A DNA stretch of 64,000 nt from Mycolicibacterium senegalense (GCF_019645875.1 NZ_CP081000.1:5516417-5580416); one strand, 5' to 3'; shown: positions 34,628-43,355, numbered from the stretch's first letter. The notes: a model not told the origin generated them from the sequence alone. Made by a program: numbers and translations.

Positions 34628-37078
34628 ATGCCGGAGCAGCCGACTCGACCGCCCGCGCAGCCACCCCAAGCGGTCACCATCATCAAACTTGCCTGGTGCT
34701 GCCTGCTGGCCAGCGTGTTGGTGGCCACGTTCATGTTCCCGGTCGTGGGTGGCTTCGGGTTGATGTCCAACCGGGCCTCCGACGTGGTGGCCAACGGCTC
34801 GGCCGCCCTGGTGGAGGGCGAAGTTCCGCAGGTCTCGACCATGGTCGACGCCAAGGGCAACACGATCGCCTGGCTGTATTCACAGCGCCGTTTCGAGGTG
34901 CCCAGCGATCAGATCGCCAACACCATGAAGCTGGCTCTGGTCTCCATCGAGGACAAGCGGTTCGCCGAACACAACGGGGTGGACTGGCAGGGCACCCTGA
35001 CCGGGTTGACCGGCTACATGCGCGGCGACAGCGACACCCGCGGCGGTTCGACCATCGAGCAGCAGTATGTGAAGAACTACCAGCTGCTGGTCGTCGCCCA
35101 GACCGACGCCGAGCGGCGCGCCGCGATCGAGACCACACCGGCCCGCAAGCTGCGCGAGATCCGGATGGCGCTCACTCTGGACAAGACCTTCACCAAGCCC
35201 GAGATCCTGACCCGCTACCTGAACCTGGTCTCGTTCGGCAACGGCGCGTTCGGCGTCCAGGACGCCGCCCAGACGTATTTCGGCATCAACGCCTCGGAGC
35301 TGAACTGGCAGCAGGCCGCCCTGCTGGCCGGCATGGTGCAGTCCACCAGCGCGCTCAATCCCTACACCAATCCCGACGGCGCCCTGGCCCGGCGGAACCT
35401 GGTGCTGGACACCATGATCGACAACATCCCGCAGGAGGCCGACGCGCTGCGCGCCGCCAAGCAGCAGCCGCTGGGCATCCTGCCGCAGCCGAACGAGCTG
35501 CCCCGTGGCTGCATCGCCGCCGGTGACCGGGCGTTCTTCTGCGATTACGCGCTGGAGTACCTGGCCCGCGCCGGTCTGTCCAAAGAGCAGGTGGCCAAGG
35601 GCGGTTATCTGATCAAGACCACGCTGGACCCGGATGTGCAGGGCTCGGTGAAGTCGGCGATCGACAGCATCGCCCGGCCCGACGCCCCGGGCATCGCCAG
35701 CGTGATGAGCGTGATCAAGCCGGGTAAGGAATCGCATCCGGTCCTGGCGATGGCCAGCAACCGCACCTACGGTCTGAACACCGATGCCGGTGAAACCATG
35801 CAGCCGCAGCCCTTCTCGCTTGTCGGCGACGGCGCGGGCTCCATCTTCAAGATCTTCACCACGGCAGCGGCCATGGACATGGGAATGGGTATCAACACCC
35901 AGCTGCCGGTGCCCGGCTTCTTCCAGGCCAAGGGTCTGGGTAGCAGCGACACCCCGGGATGCCCCAAGGAAACCTGGTGCGTGAAGAACGCCGGTGGTTA
36001 CCGGGGGTCGATGAGCGTCACCGACGCCTTGGCCACGTCGCCCAACACCGCGTTCGCCAAGCTCATTTCGCAGATCGGTGTGCAGCGGTCGGTGGACATG
36101 GCGGTCAAGCTGGGGTTGCGGTCCTATGCGTTGCCCGGCACCGCGCGCGACTATGACCCGGACAGCAACGAGAGCCTGGCCGACTTCGTCAAGCGTCAGA
36201 ACATCGGCTCGTTCACCCTGGGTCCCATCGAGGTCAACGCCCTGGAGTTGTCGAACGTGGCGGCCACCCTGGCCTCCGGCGGAACCTGGTGCCCGCCCAA
36301 TCCGATCGCCCAGGTACTCGACCGGCACGGCAACGAGGTGTCGGTGACCACCGAGACGTGCGATCAGGCGGTGCCCGAAGGCCTGGCCAACACCCTGGCC
36401 AATGCCATGAGCAAGGACGACCAGGCCGGCGGTACCGCCTCCAGCTCGGCCGGTTCGGTGGGCTGGGATCTGCCGATGTCGGGCAAGACCGGCACCACCG
36501 AGGCGCACCGTTCGTCGGGCTTCCTGGGCTTCACCAACCAGTACGCCGCGGCCAACTACATCTACGACGACTCCAGCAGCCCGGGTGAGCTGTGCTCGTT
36601 CCCGCTGCGCCAGTGCGGGGACGGCGACCTGTTCGGCGGCAACGAGCCGGCCCGCACCTGGTTCACCGCGCTGAAGCCGATCGCCAACAACTTCGGCCCT
36701 GTCGCCTTACCGCCGACCGATCCGCGCTACGTCGACGGCGGCCCCGGCTCCGTGGTGCCGACGGTCAGCGGACTCGACGAGCCGGCCGCGCGCCAGCGGC
36801 TCAAGGAGGCCGGATTCCAGGTCGCCGACGGCGCCGCCTCGGTCAACAGCAGCTCGCGGGCCGGCACCGTGGTCGGCACCGCGCCCAGCGGTCAGACGAT
36901 TCCCGGTTCGATCATCACGATCCAGGTCAGCAACGGCATCCCGCCGGCCCCGCCACCGCCTCCGATCGCGTTCCCGATGCCGGGCGGGCCGCCGCCGGAG
37001 ATCGGCCAGACGGTCGTCGAGATCCCGGGCCTGCCGCCGATCACCGTTCCGGTGCTCGGGCCTCCACCGCCCCCGTGA
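34628..37078 (+). CDS. ponA2: Bifunctional penicillin-binding protein PonA2
   Basis: 816 residues. One N-terminal membrane helix, then a glycosyltransferase-51 domain (EDKRFAEHNGVDW with catalytic Glu; GGSTIEQQYVKN), then the transpeptidase domain with Ser-x-x-Lys (SIFK), SxN (SPNTAF) and KTG (SGKTGTTEAH). A single PASTA domain (VPTVSGLDEPAARQRL...) and a Pro-rich tail end it. It builds and crosslinks peptidoglycan; PonA2 in mycobacteria matters in stationary and low-oxygen stress. Rv3682 ortholog, with the metallophosphatase 27 bp downstream. Confidence 0.96.
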   Translation: MPEQPTRPPAQPPQAVTIIKLAWCCLLASVLVATFMFPVVGGFGLMSNRASDVVANGSAALVEGEVPQVSTMVDAKGNTIAWLYSQRRFEVPSDQIANTMKLALVSIEDKRFAEHNGVDWQGTLTGLTGYMRGDSDTRGGSTIEQQYVKNYQLLVVAQTDAERRAAIETTPARKLREIRMALTLDKTFTKPEILTRYLNLVSFGNGAFGVQDAAQTYFGINASELNWQQAALLAGMVQSTSALNPYTNPDGALARRNLVLDTMIDNIPQEADALRAAKQQPLGILPQPNELPRGCIAAGDRAFFCDYALEYLARAGLSKEQVAKGGYLIKTTLDPDVQGSVKSAIDSIARPDAPGIASVMSVIKPGKESHPVLAMASNRTYGLNTDAGETMQPQPFSLVGDGAGSIFKIFTTAAAMDMGMGINTQLPVPGFFQAKGLGSSDTPGCPKETWCVKNAGGYRGSMSVTDALATSPNTAFAKLISQIGVQRSVDMAVKLGLRSYALPGTARDYDPDSNESLADFVKRQNIGSFTLGPIEVNALELSNVAATLASGGTWCPPNPIAQVLDRHGNEVSVTTETCDQAVPEGLANTLANAMSKDDQAGGTASSSAGSVGWDLPMSGKTGTTEAHRSSGFLGFTNQYAAANYIYDDSSSPGELCSFPLRQCGDGDLFGGNEPARTWFTALKPIANNFGPVALPPTDPRYVDGGPGSVVPTVSGLDEPAARQRLKEAGFQVADGAASVNSSSRAGTVVGTAPSGQTIPGSIITIQVSNGIPPAPPPPPIAFPMPGGPPPEIGQTVVEIPGLPPITVPVLGPPPPP

Positions 37079-37105
37079 GCACCGGTTCGCAGTAGGCTTG
37101 CCTGC

Positions 37106-38050
37106 ATGTCAGTAAAGAAGGCAGCTGCCGTCACCGCCGGTTCTCTGGTTGCCGGTATCGGCTACGCGTCCCTCATCGAGCGCAATGCGTTCGTGCTGCG
37201 GGAGGCGACCATGCCGGTACTGGCCCCGGGCTCGTCACCTCTGCGGGTACTGCACCTGTCCGATCTGCACATGCGCCCCAACCAGCGTCGCAAGCAGGCC
37301 TGGCTGCGCGATCTGGCGCGCCTCGAGCCCGATCTGGTGGTCAACACCGGCGACAACCTGGCCCACCCGAAGGCCGTGCCCGCCGTCGTGCAGTCACTGA
37401 GTGAGCTGCTGTCGGCGCCGGGCCTGTTCGTGTTCGGCAGCAACGACTATTTCGCGCCGCGGCTGAAGAACCCGCTGAACTACATCACCAATCCGCAGCA
37501 CCGGACCCACGGTGAGCCGCTGCCCTGGCAGGACCTGCGCGCGGCCTTCACCGAGCGCGGCTGGCTGGACATGACCCACGTCCGTCGCGACATCGAGGTG
37601 GCCGGGTTGCACATCTCGGTCGCCGGGGTCGATGATCCGCACCTGGGGCGCGACCGCTACGACACCATCGCCGGCCGGGCCAACGGCGCGGCTAACCTGA
37701 CGCTGGGCCTGACCCACTCCCCCGAACCTCGCGTGCTGGACCGCTTCGCCGCCGACGGCTACCAGCTGGTGCTGGCCGGGCACACCCATGGCGGGCAGCT
37801 GTGCCTGCCGTTCTACGGGGCGATCGTCACCAACTGCGAACTCGACCGGTCGCGGGCCAAGGGCGCCTCCAAGTGGGGCTCACACATGCAATTGCACGTC
37901 TCGGCAGGCATCGGCACGTCGCCGTTCGCGCCCGTGCGGTTCTGCTGCCGCCCCGAGGCCACTCTGCTGACGCTCGTGGCAGCGCCGACCGGAGGCGGGC
38001 ACGCCGGGATCGGGGCTGGCCAATCCAGCCCGGCCGTCTCGGCCCGGTGA
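37106..38050 (+). CDS. Metallophosphoesterase (Rv3683 type)
   Basis: 314 residues. A hydrophobic N-terminus (AAAVTAGSLVAGIGYASLIE) could be a signal anchor. The calcineurin-like metal motifs are in order: HLSDLHM, NTGDN, GSNDY (in place of GNHD/E) and GHTHGGQ. It resembles YkuE-type membrane metallophosphoesterases. Cotranscription with ponA2 upstream (27-bp gap) and with the PLP enzyme downstream (GTGA overlap) is likely. Substrate unknown. Confidence 0.9.
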   Translation: MSVKKAAAVTAGSLVAGIGYASLIERNAFVLREATMPVLAPGSSPLRVLHLSDLHMRPNQRRKQAWLRDLARLEPDLVVNTGDNLAHPKAVPAVVQSLSELLSAPGLFVFGSNDYFAPRLKNPLNYITNPQHRTHGEPLPWQDLRAAFTERGWLDMTHVRRDIEVAGLHISVAGVDDPHLGRDRYDTIAGRANGAANLTLGLTHSPEPRVLDRFAADGYQLVLAGHTHGGQLCLPFYGAIVTNCELDRSRAKGASKWGSHMQLHVSAGIGTSPFAPVRFCCRPEATLLTLVAAPTGGGHAGIGAGQSSPAVSAR

Positions 38051-39153
38051 GCCGGCCGGCCAGTATCGCCGCGCATCCCCGGCCCCGCCGGTGGGTCGAC
38101 AACGCGGTGCGGCTGATCGAGGCCGATTCCAAACGCAGCGCCGACACCCACCTGTTGCGGTATCCGCTGCCGACCGCATGGCGCGACGACGTGGATGTCG
38201 CGCTGTATCTCAAAGACGAGTCCACCCACATCACCGGCAGCCTCAAGCACCGGCTGGCCCGTTCCCTGTTCCTGTACGGGTTGTGCAACGGCTGGATCGG
38301 CGAGGGGACGACGATCATCGAGGCGTCTTCGGGGTCGACGGCAGTGTCGGAGGCTTACTTCGCGGCGCTGCTCGGTCTGCCGTTCATCGCGGTCGTGCCG
38401 GCCTCGACCAGTGGTTCCAAGATCGCACTGATCGAAGCCCAGGGCGGCCGTTGCCATTTCGTCGCCGAGTCCTCGCAGGTGTATGCCGAGGCGCACCGGC
38501 TGGCCGAGGAGACCGGCGGGCACTATCTGGACCAGTTCACCAACGCCGAGCGGGCCACCGACTGGCGCGGCAACAACAACATCGCCGAGTCGATCTACGA
38601 GCAGATGCGCCTTGAGCCCCATCCGGTCCCGGAATGGATCGTGGTGGGGGCGGGCACCGGCGGCACCAGCGCGACCATCGGCCGCTACATCCGCTACCGC
38701 AGGCATGCCACGCAGCTGTGTGTCGTCGACCCGGAGAATTCGGCGTTCTTCCCCGGCTACGCCCAGGGCCGCGATGACGTCGTCACGGGCGCATCGTCCC
38801 GCATCGAGGGCATCGGCAGGCCGCGGGTGGAGCCGTCGTTTCTGCCCGGGGTGGTCGATCGCATGATCGCCGTGCCGGACTGCGGTTCGGTGGCCGCCGC
38901 CCACCACGCCAGCCGGGTACTGGGTCGCCGGGTCGGGCCGTCGACGGGGACCAATCTGTGGGGCGCGTTCCAGCTGCTGGCCGAGATGATCGCGCACGGG
39001 CGCAGCGGGTCGGTGGTGACCCTGTTGGCCGACAGCGGTGACCGCTACGCGGACACCTACTTCGATGCGGACTGGCTCAGCGCCCAGGGGCTGGACACCT
39101 CGGCATCGGCGGAGGTGCTCTCGGAGTTCGAGCGCTCGGGCAGCTGGTCCTGA
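38047..39153 (+). CDS. cds1: PLP-dependent L-cysteine desulfhydrase (Cds1 type)
   Basis: 368 residues of the cysteine synthase/CBS fold-type II family. The PLP Lys lies in SLKHRLAR, the ASSGSTAVSEAY loop binds the substrate carboxylate and the phosphate loop is GAGTGGTSATIG. In M. tuberculosis Rv3684 (Cds1) breaks cysteine to H2S, pyruvate and ammonia and affects respiration. GTG 38047 overlaps the upstream stop as GTGA. The last 97 bp overlap an antisense small ORF. Confidence 0.88.
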   Translation: MSRPASIAAHPRPRRWVDNAVRLIEADSKRSADTHLLRYPLPTAWRDDVDVALYLKDESTHITGSLKHRLARSLFLYGLCNGWIGEGTTIIEASSGSTAVSEAYFAALLGLPFIAVVPASTSGSKIALIEAQGGRCHFVAESSQVYAEAHRLAEETGGHYLDQFTNAERATDWRGNNNIAESIYEQMRLEPHPVPEWIVVGAGTGGTSATIGRYIRYRRHATQLCVVDPENSAFFPGYAQGRDDVVTGASSRIEGIGRPRVEPSFLPGVVDRMIAVPDCGSVAAAHHASRVLGRRVGPSTGTNLWGAFQLLAEMIAHGRSGSVVTLLADSGDRYADTYFDADWLSAQGLDTSASAEVLSEFERSGSWS

Positions 39154-39233
39154 TCCGTCTCGGCCGTCAGGAACAGCCACAGCGCTGCCAGGGCGAAGAA
39201 GCCCAAGTAGACGAAGGCGCCCAGTACGGTCAT
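39057..39233 (-). CDS. Possible small single-pass membrane protein (58 aa)
   Basis: The ORF starts MTVLGAFVYLGFFALAALWLFLTA, an excellent membrane helix, followed by an acidic Ser/Glu-rich tail. It overlaps the 3' end of cds1 on the opposite strand by 97 bp, which would be unusual, but the first 80 bp (from 39233) are free of other genes. No ribosome binding site of note was seen. Could be a real small protein or chance; no family known. Confidence 0.35.
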   Translation of the reverse strand: MTVLGAFVYLGFFALAALWLFLTAETDQDQLPERSNSESTSADAEVSSPWALSQSASK

Positions 39234-39373
39234 GCGTCGTATAACGCCGCCGGCACCGCTATTGCTTCCCGTTGCCCGGCGTTTGTCACACCGCCGAACC
39301 ATGGCAGCCTCGGCGCAGAGGTGGCCGTTTGGCTTTCGAGGTATCCGGTGCGATAGGCTGTCGAAGCTTCACA

Positions 39374-39447
<74 letters not shown>

Positions 39448-39458
39448 CAATGTGAGTA

Positions 39459-39493
39459 AGGCCCAGACCAGAGAAATCCGGTCTGGGCCTTTC
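39459..39493 (+). terminator. Intrinsic terminator of tRNA-Pro
   Basis: 11-bp perfect stem AGGCCCAGACC/GGTCTGGGCCT (39459-39469 with 39480-39490) and a 10-nt loop, followed by TTC. Confidence 0.88.
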
Positions 39494-39523
39494 CCGTTGC
39501 GGTCGACAGCTGGTGGGCCTGTA

Positions 39524-39778
39524 CTATCCCGGCAGTCCTTGTTCTTCCGGCGGCAGCGGGGCCGGTCCCTTGATTCCGGGAGTAGCCATGGGGATCTCGG
39601 GTGCCTGCGCCGGGTTGGACGGCGTGATGGTCACCCCGGTCTGCATCGGAGATGACGGCTCGGACCCGAGAAGCGAGACCGGATTACTCTGCAGGCCTCC
39701 GACGACCCCGAACACACTCAGCGCCACGGCAGCGCATCCGCCAACGACGGTCGCGAACTTGATGCCGAAATTACTCAT
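39524..39778 (-). CDS. Small secreted Pro-rich protein (84 aa)
   Basis: The ATG at 39778 gives MSNFGIKFATVVGGCAAVALSV, a signal-peptide-like or signal-anchor N-terminus, then a Ser/Pro/Thr-rich tail (APEIPMATPGIKGPAPLPPEE). Likely exported or membrane-anchored. It lies 92 bp downstream of the Ser/Thr kinase gene on the same strand and may be co-expressed; it ends near the tRNA-Pro terminator. No known function. Confidence 0.68.
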   Translation of the reverse strand: MSNFGIKFATVVGGCAAVALSVFGVVGGLQSNPVSLLGSEPSSPMQTGVTITPSNPAQAPEIPMATPGIKGPAPLPPEEQGLPG

Positions 39779-39870
39779 ATCGAACCACTCCATTGAAAAC
39801 ATAGAATTCCTATGCAATGGAAACCGTCGCCGCCCCGGCATCTATTCCCAGTTATCGGGTCGGACCGGCC

Positions 39871-41010
39871 TCACTCATGTGGGTGTCCCTTCTTCCCGTG
39901 GCCCTTGCCGTTTCCGTGGCCGTTCCCCTTGCCGGGGTCTTGATCCCACTCGTTCTCGGGCACGGTCGGCGAGAAGCCCGGCACGTCGGTGGCGGCCGGC
40001 ACCGTGGGCTCAACCGAGGTCGTCACCGGGGTGATCGGTGCGCGCTGTGGCGGCGGGTCGGAGATCAGCAGCAGTGCGGCCAAGACCACTCCGGCCAGCA
40101 GTCCACCGGTCAGCAATGTCATCCGAACGCGCGACCGCCGGGGCGCGGGCGGCGGGGGCAGCATCAGCGTCGCCGGTGGCGTCGGCGGCAGCGGCGCGGC
40201 AGGCGCGGGTGGTGCCGGCTGCAGTGCGGCCCGCATCTCGGCGGCATTGGCGAAGCGATAGGCCGGATCCCGCGACATCGCGCGTTCCAGCACGTGGATC
40301 AGAGCCGGATCGACATCGGGACGCAGCACGCCGATCGGGGTCAGCGGCTCGTCGAGCACCGCTCGCATGGTGGCCACCGGATTGTCGCGTTCGAACGGCA
40401 GCCGCCTGGTCAGTGCCTCGTAGCCGAGGACGCCGAGGGCGTACAGATCGTCCGACGGCGATGCCGGTTGCCCGGTAATCCGTTGTGGGCTCAGGTAATT
40501 CGCGGTGCCGAAGACCATCCCGACGCGGGTGTGAGCGGCCCCGTCGGTCTTGGCGATGCCGAAGTCGGCGAGCTTGGCGGCACCGGACTTGGTGATCAGG
40601 ACGTTGCCGGGCTTGATGTCGCGATGGAGGATGCCCGCGTCGTGCGCGGCGGTCAGCGCACCGAGCAGGTCGTTGAGCACCCAGCGCACGCGGTCGGCCG
40701 ACAGCGGCCCGGCCGAGATCTCGTCAGCCAGGGTAGGTCCGGGCAGTCGTTCCATCACGATGTAGGGCGTGCCGCGGTCCTCACCGCTGTCGTGGATCGC
40801 GACGATGTTCGGGTGGTTCAGTGCGGCGGCGGCTCGCGCCTCGTTCTCGAAGCGCCGACGCGTCACCTCATCGGCGGCCAGGGCCGGGTACAGCAGCTTG
40901 ACCGCGACCGGACGCGACAGCCTGGTATCCCAGCCGTCGTGCACCTCGGCCATGCCGCCGCGGCCGAGAACACCGCGCAGCTGGTAGCGGCCGCCGAGCG
41001 CCGCCGTCAT
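39871..41010 (-). CDS. Membrane Ser/Thr protein kinase (PknB-like kinase domain)
   Basis: 379 residues. The kinase domain (about 1-265) has the Gly loop GRGGMAEV, Lys in VAVKLL, catalytic HRDIKPGN and DFGIAK, with the activation-loop GTANYLSP, so it should be active. A Pro-rich juxtamembrane linker leads to one membrane helix (about 297-316). The outer part is short, about 60 residues, without PASTA repeats, and ends in a run of Gly, Lys and His (GKGNGHGNGKGHGKK). That tail could bind metal or polyanions (inference). No obvious M. tuberculosis counterpart at this position. Divergent from the SRPBCC gene. Confidence 0.9.
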   Translation of the reverse strand: MTAALGGRYQLRGVLGRGGMAEVHDGWDTRLSRPVAVKLLYPALAADEVTRRRFENEARAAAALNHPNIVAIHDSGEDRGTPYIVMERLPGPTLADEISAGPLSADRVRWVLNDLLGALTAAHDAGILHRDIKPGNVLITKSGAAKLADFGIAKTDGAAHTRVGMVFGTANYLSPQRITGQPASPSDDLYALGVLGYEALTRRLPFERDNPVATMRAVLDEPLTPIGVLRPDVDPALIHVLERAMSRDPAYRFANAAEMRAALQPAPPAPAAPLPPTPPATLMLPPPPAPRRSRVRMTLLTGGLLAGVVLAALLLISDPPPQRAPITPVTTSVEPTVPAATDVPGFSPTVPENEWDQDPGKGNGHGNGKGHGKKGHPHE

Positions 41011-41078
41011 AGATCTCCCCTCCGCTGTGCGCTTGGATCCCAGTATCCCGCAGTGCCGTTGTGCGGCATGCTGACACC

Positions 41079-41573
41079 ATGCCCCGGTTCCCGCTGGACA
41101 CGGCCGACGCCGATTTCTTCACGACTGCCCCGCACATCTTCGCCTATCACAAGCGCTTCGCCGCACCGCCCGAGAAGGTGTGGGAGTCGCTGGTGTCCGA
41201 CGAGTCTCTGGCCGCGTGGGGTCCGTCGGTCGCCAAGGTCGACTGGGTGACGCCGAGGCCCTTCGGCGTCGGCAGCTCCCGTGAGGTGACGCTGGCGCCC
41301 GGGTTGGTCCGGGTGCATGAGACCTTCTTCCGCTGGGAGGAGGGCCGTCGCTACTCGTTCGCCGTGGATCACGCGAACATTCCGTCGTTGCGCCGATTCG
41401 CCGAGGATTACCTGGTGGAGCCATCTGGTGACGGCCAGACCCAGTTCACCTGGATCGTGGCGATCGAGCCCAAGCCGATGTTCGCGATTCCGTTCAAGGG
41501 GCTGGCGCCGGTGGTCAAGGCGGCGTTCGGACGGCTGGCCTCCGATGGCCAGCGCTATTTCGCCCGAGTGTGA
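41079..41573 (+). CDS. SRPBCC/START-like family protein
   Basis: 164 residues with the helix-grip pattern: an N-terminal strand with FAAPPEKVWESLVSDESLAAWGP, central beta strands (GVGSSREVTL, VHETFFRWEEGRRYSF) and a long C-terminal helix (VVKAAFGRLASDGQRYF). Such polyketide-cyclase-like proteins bind hydrophobic ligands. The start ATG 41079 is preferred to GTG 41061. The thioesterase gene follows 36 bp later. Confidence 0.8.
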   Translation: MPRFPLDTADADFFTTAPHIFAYHKRFAAPPEKVWESLVSDESLAAWGPSVAKVDWVTPRPFGVGSSREVTLAPGLVRVHETFFRWEEGRRYSFAVDHANIPSLRRFAEDYLVEPSGDGQTQFTWIVAIEPKPMFAIPFKGLAPVVKAAFGRLASDGQRYFARV

Positions 41574-41609
41574 TCGAGCTCCCAACCAAGCAGTTGATAG
41601 CGTCGGCCG

Positions 41610-42404
41610 ATGGCCGAGCTGAGCTGGATCGCCGCACTGTTGCAGTACAACCGCGACGGTGATGACTTCTGCATTCGCCAACCGCGCCGAGGCGCGACGG
41701 AGCGGCTGTTCGGCGGCCTGATCGCGGCGCAGTCGCTGGCGGTGGCCGGGGCCACGGTTGACGACGGCAAGGTGGCGCAGTCGCTGCACGCCTACTTCGT
41801 CCGGGGCGGGCGGTACAACGCCGACGTCGAGTTCCACGTCGACCGCACCCGCGACGGGCGCGCGTTCACCACCCGCCACGTCACCGCCAGCCAGGACGGC
41901 AAGGTGATCCTGGAGATGATGGCCTCGTTCCATCAGCCCGAGCCGGGTCTCGACTGGTCCCCCGACGCCCCACCGGTCCTGGAATTCGACGCCGCCACCC
42001 CCAAGCACGACGTCATGGATTTCGGTGACAAGTTCGACCTGCGCACCATGCCCTCCGACGACTCGGAGTTCGCGATCTCGCCGTTCTGGATCCGCACGCA
42101 CGACGAGATCGAGGACGACCCGCTGATCCGCGCCTGCACCCTGACATTCCTGTCCGATCTTGGACCGGTGCCCTCAGCGCTGCCGCCGTCGGTCCCGCTG
42201 CGGTCCGATCTCGGCTTCGCCGCGAGCCTGGACCACTCGATCTGGTTCCACCGGCCGTTCTTGCCCCACGGCTGGCACCGGTACGAACTGCAGTCGGCGA
42301 ACCACAACGATTCCCGCGGCCTGGCACGTGGCTCCCTCTACGACGCCGCGGGAACGCTGATCGCCAGCGTCACCCAGGAAGCGCTCTGGCGAATCCCGAT
42401 CTAG
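41610..42404 (+). CDS. tesB: Acyl-CoA thioesterase II (TesB type)
   Basis: 264 residues, a double hotdog fold. The N-terminal half shows RLFGGLIAAQSLAVAGATV and QSLHAYFVRGG; the C-terminal half has DLGFAASLDHSIWFHRPF and SRGLARGSLYDAAGTLIASVTQEAL, with the Asp, Ser/Thr and Gln residues typical of TesB. It hydrolyses acyl-CoA to free fatty acid and CoA. Rv-type acyl-CoA thioesterases of this length (about 280) agree. Confidence 0.9.
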   Translation: MAELSWIAALLQYNRDGDDFCIRQPRRGATERLFGGLIAAQSLAVAGATVDDGKVAQSLHAYFVRGGRYNADVEFHVDRTRDGRAFTTRHVTASQDGKVILEMMASFHQPEPGLDWSPDAPPVLEFDAATPKHDVMDFGDKFDLRTMPSDDSEFAISPFWIRTHDEIEDDPLIRACTLTFLSDLGPVPSALPPSVPLRSDLGFAASLDHSIWFHRPFLPHGWHRYELQSANHNDSRGLARGSLYDAAGTLIASVTQEALWRIPI

Positions 42405-42446
42405 TCCGGCGGGTTTGCAACACCCTCATCGCGGGCAGCCGGTGGC

Positions 42447-43109
42447 ATGAGGTTCTCCGATATCGCGTCCCTGCCGGTCGAGCTCGGTGCTGCGGCTCGG
42501 CACCGGCGCCTGTTCCACCCGAGCGGCGTGCTGGCACGAGGCAGTCTCGAACGCACCGCAACCGCAGGCCGGGGCCTGCCGGTCTACTCCTGTGATGTCG
42601 TCGGAAGGTTGTCGAAAGGGATCGGGACGCCAGATTCCGTGCCTGACATCGCCGGCCTGGCCTGGCGGATGCCGCCGCAGTTGTCCGGTACGCCATGGGA
42701 TGTGCTGTTGGCCTCGACGCTGGCCGGGAACCGGTTTGTGTTGTGGCCGGCCAATTCGTGGACGGGGATCACGCTCTCGAGCGTGATGCCATTGCGGTTC
42801 GAGGGCGCGCTGTGGTGGCTCCGCGCCCGCCTCACCACAGATTTCGACGGCGGCGGGCTTTCGCTCGACAGTGTGCGCCGCCAATTGGAACGTGGCGGGA
42901 TCCAGTTCGACATCGAACAGTCCAACGCCGCAGGCGAGTTCGAGCCGCTGGCCCGATTGTCGCTGACCCAGAAGCTGCCGCACGGTCGCGACGTGTCGTT
43001 CGACCCGGCGCTGCATGAGGCGGACGGAGTACGCCTGGCTCCGCACTGGTTGGCCGATGTCCGCCGCGCCGCCTACCACAGCAGCCGCGTTGGGCGCGAT
43101 GCCGAATAG
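42447..43109 (+). CDS. Conserved hypothetical protein, possibly catalase-like fold
   Basis: 220 residues, no signal peptide or membrane helix. The start FSDIASLPVELGAAARHRRLFHPSGVLARGSLE has a His and a following Gly-Val that vaguely resemble the distal heme region of catalase-related proteins (H..GV...G), and FDPALHEADGVRLAPHWLADVRRAAY may close the domain. The heme-ligand Tyr motif was not found with certainty. No function is claimed. It begins 42 bp after tesB. Confidence 0.6.
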   Translation: MRFSDIASLPVELGAAARHRRLFHPSGVLARGSLERTATAGRGLPVYSCDVVGRLSKGIGTPDSVPDIAGLAWRMPPQLSGTPWDVLLASTLAGNRFVLWPANSWTGITLSSVMPLRFEGALWWLRARLTTDFDGGGLSLDSVRRQLERGGIQFDIEQSNAAGEFEPLARLSLTQKLPHGRDVSFDPALHEADGVRLAPHWLADVRRAAYHSSRVGRDAE

Positions 43110-43112
43110 CGT

Positions 43113-43259
43113 TCAGTCGGGCGGTTCCTGACTGGTGCTCTCGGTGGTGTCGACATCCGGGGTGTCTTCCGGCACGTTCTTGGCCCGATCCTGCTTGTCG
43201 CCGCTGTCACCGCTGTCCTTGCGGTGCTGTTCGTCGTAGATCCCCTTACCGGTTGGCAT
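43113..43259 (-). CDS. Small acidic hydrophilic protein (48 aa)
   Basis: The ORF encodes MPTGKGIYDEQHRKDSGDSG and a very acidic, Ser/Thr/Asp-rich tail ending EPPD, probably disordered. Short MPTGKGIYDE-type proteins are found in other mycobacteria. A SigF-like -10 (GGGTAT at 43274-43269 on the minus strand) lies only 9 bp before the ATG, so the transcript would be leaderless or nearly so. Divergent from the hemerythrin gene; a stress role is plausible from that context. Confidence 0.6.
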   Translation of the reverse strand: MPTGKGIYDEQHRKDSGDSGDKQDRAKNVPEDTPDVDTTESTSQEPPD

Positions 43260-43268
43260 ACACCTGAG

Positions 43269-43293
43269 ATACCCGTCGCCGTAAGTTTCAACC
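43269..43293 (-). promoter_or_regulatory. Candidate SigF promoter of the small acidic protein
   Basis: On the minus strand GGTT (43293-43290), 15 nt, then GGGTAT (43274-43269). The -10 matches the SigF consensus GGGTAT; the -35 is a partial match to GGTTT. Confidence 0.5.
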
Positions 43294-43309
43294 CGGCGGC
43301 CAGGGGTAT
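43285..43309 (+). promoter_or_regulatory. SigF promoter of the hemerythrin gene
   Basis: GTTT (43285-43288), exactly 15 nt, then GGGTAT (43304-43309), a perfect match to the M. smegmatis SigF consensus GTTT-N15-17-GGGTAT. It overlaps the divergent candidate promoter on the other strand. Confidence 0.8.
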
Positions 43310-43355
43310 GCGCATCCGACTCACCACCGAGACTCACCACCGAAAGGCAACGGAC

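Noticed and set aside
34880..36508. Minus-strand ORF of 542 aa opposite ponA2
   Set aside because: Shadow of ponA2; no domains and implausible Gly/Arg/His-rich composition.
42412..42446. SigF promoter before the 42447 gene
   Set aside because: GTTT-N16-GGGCAG only; the -10 is a poor match.
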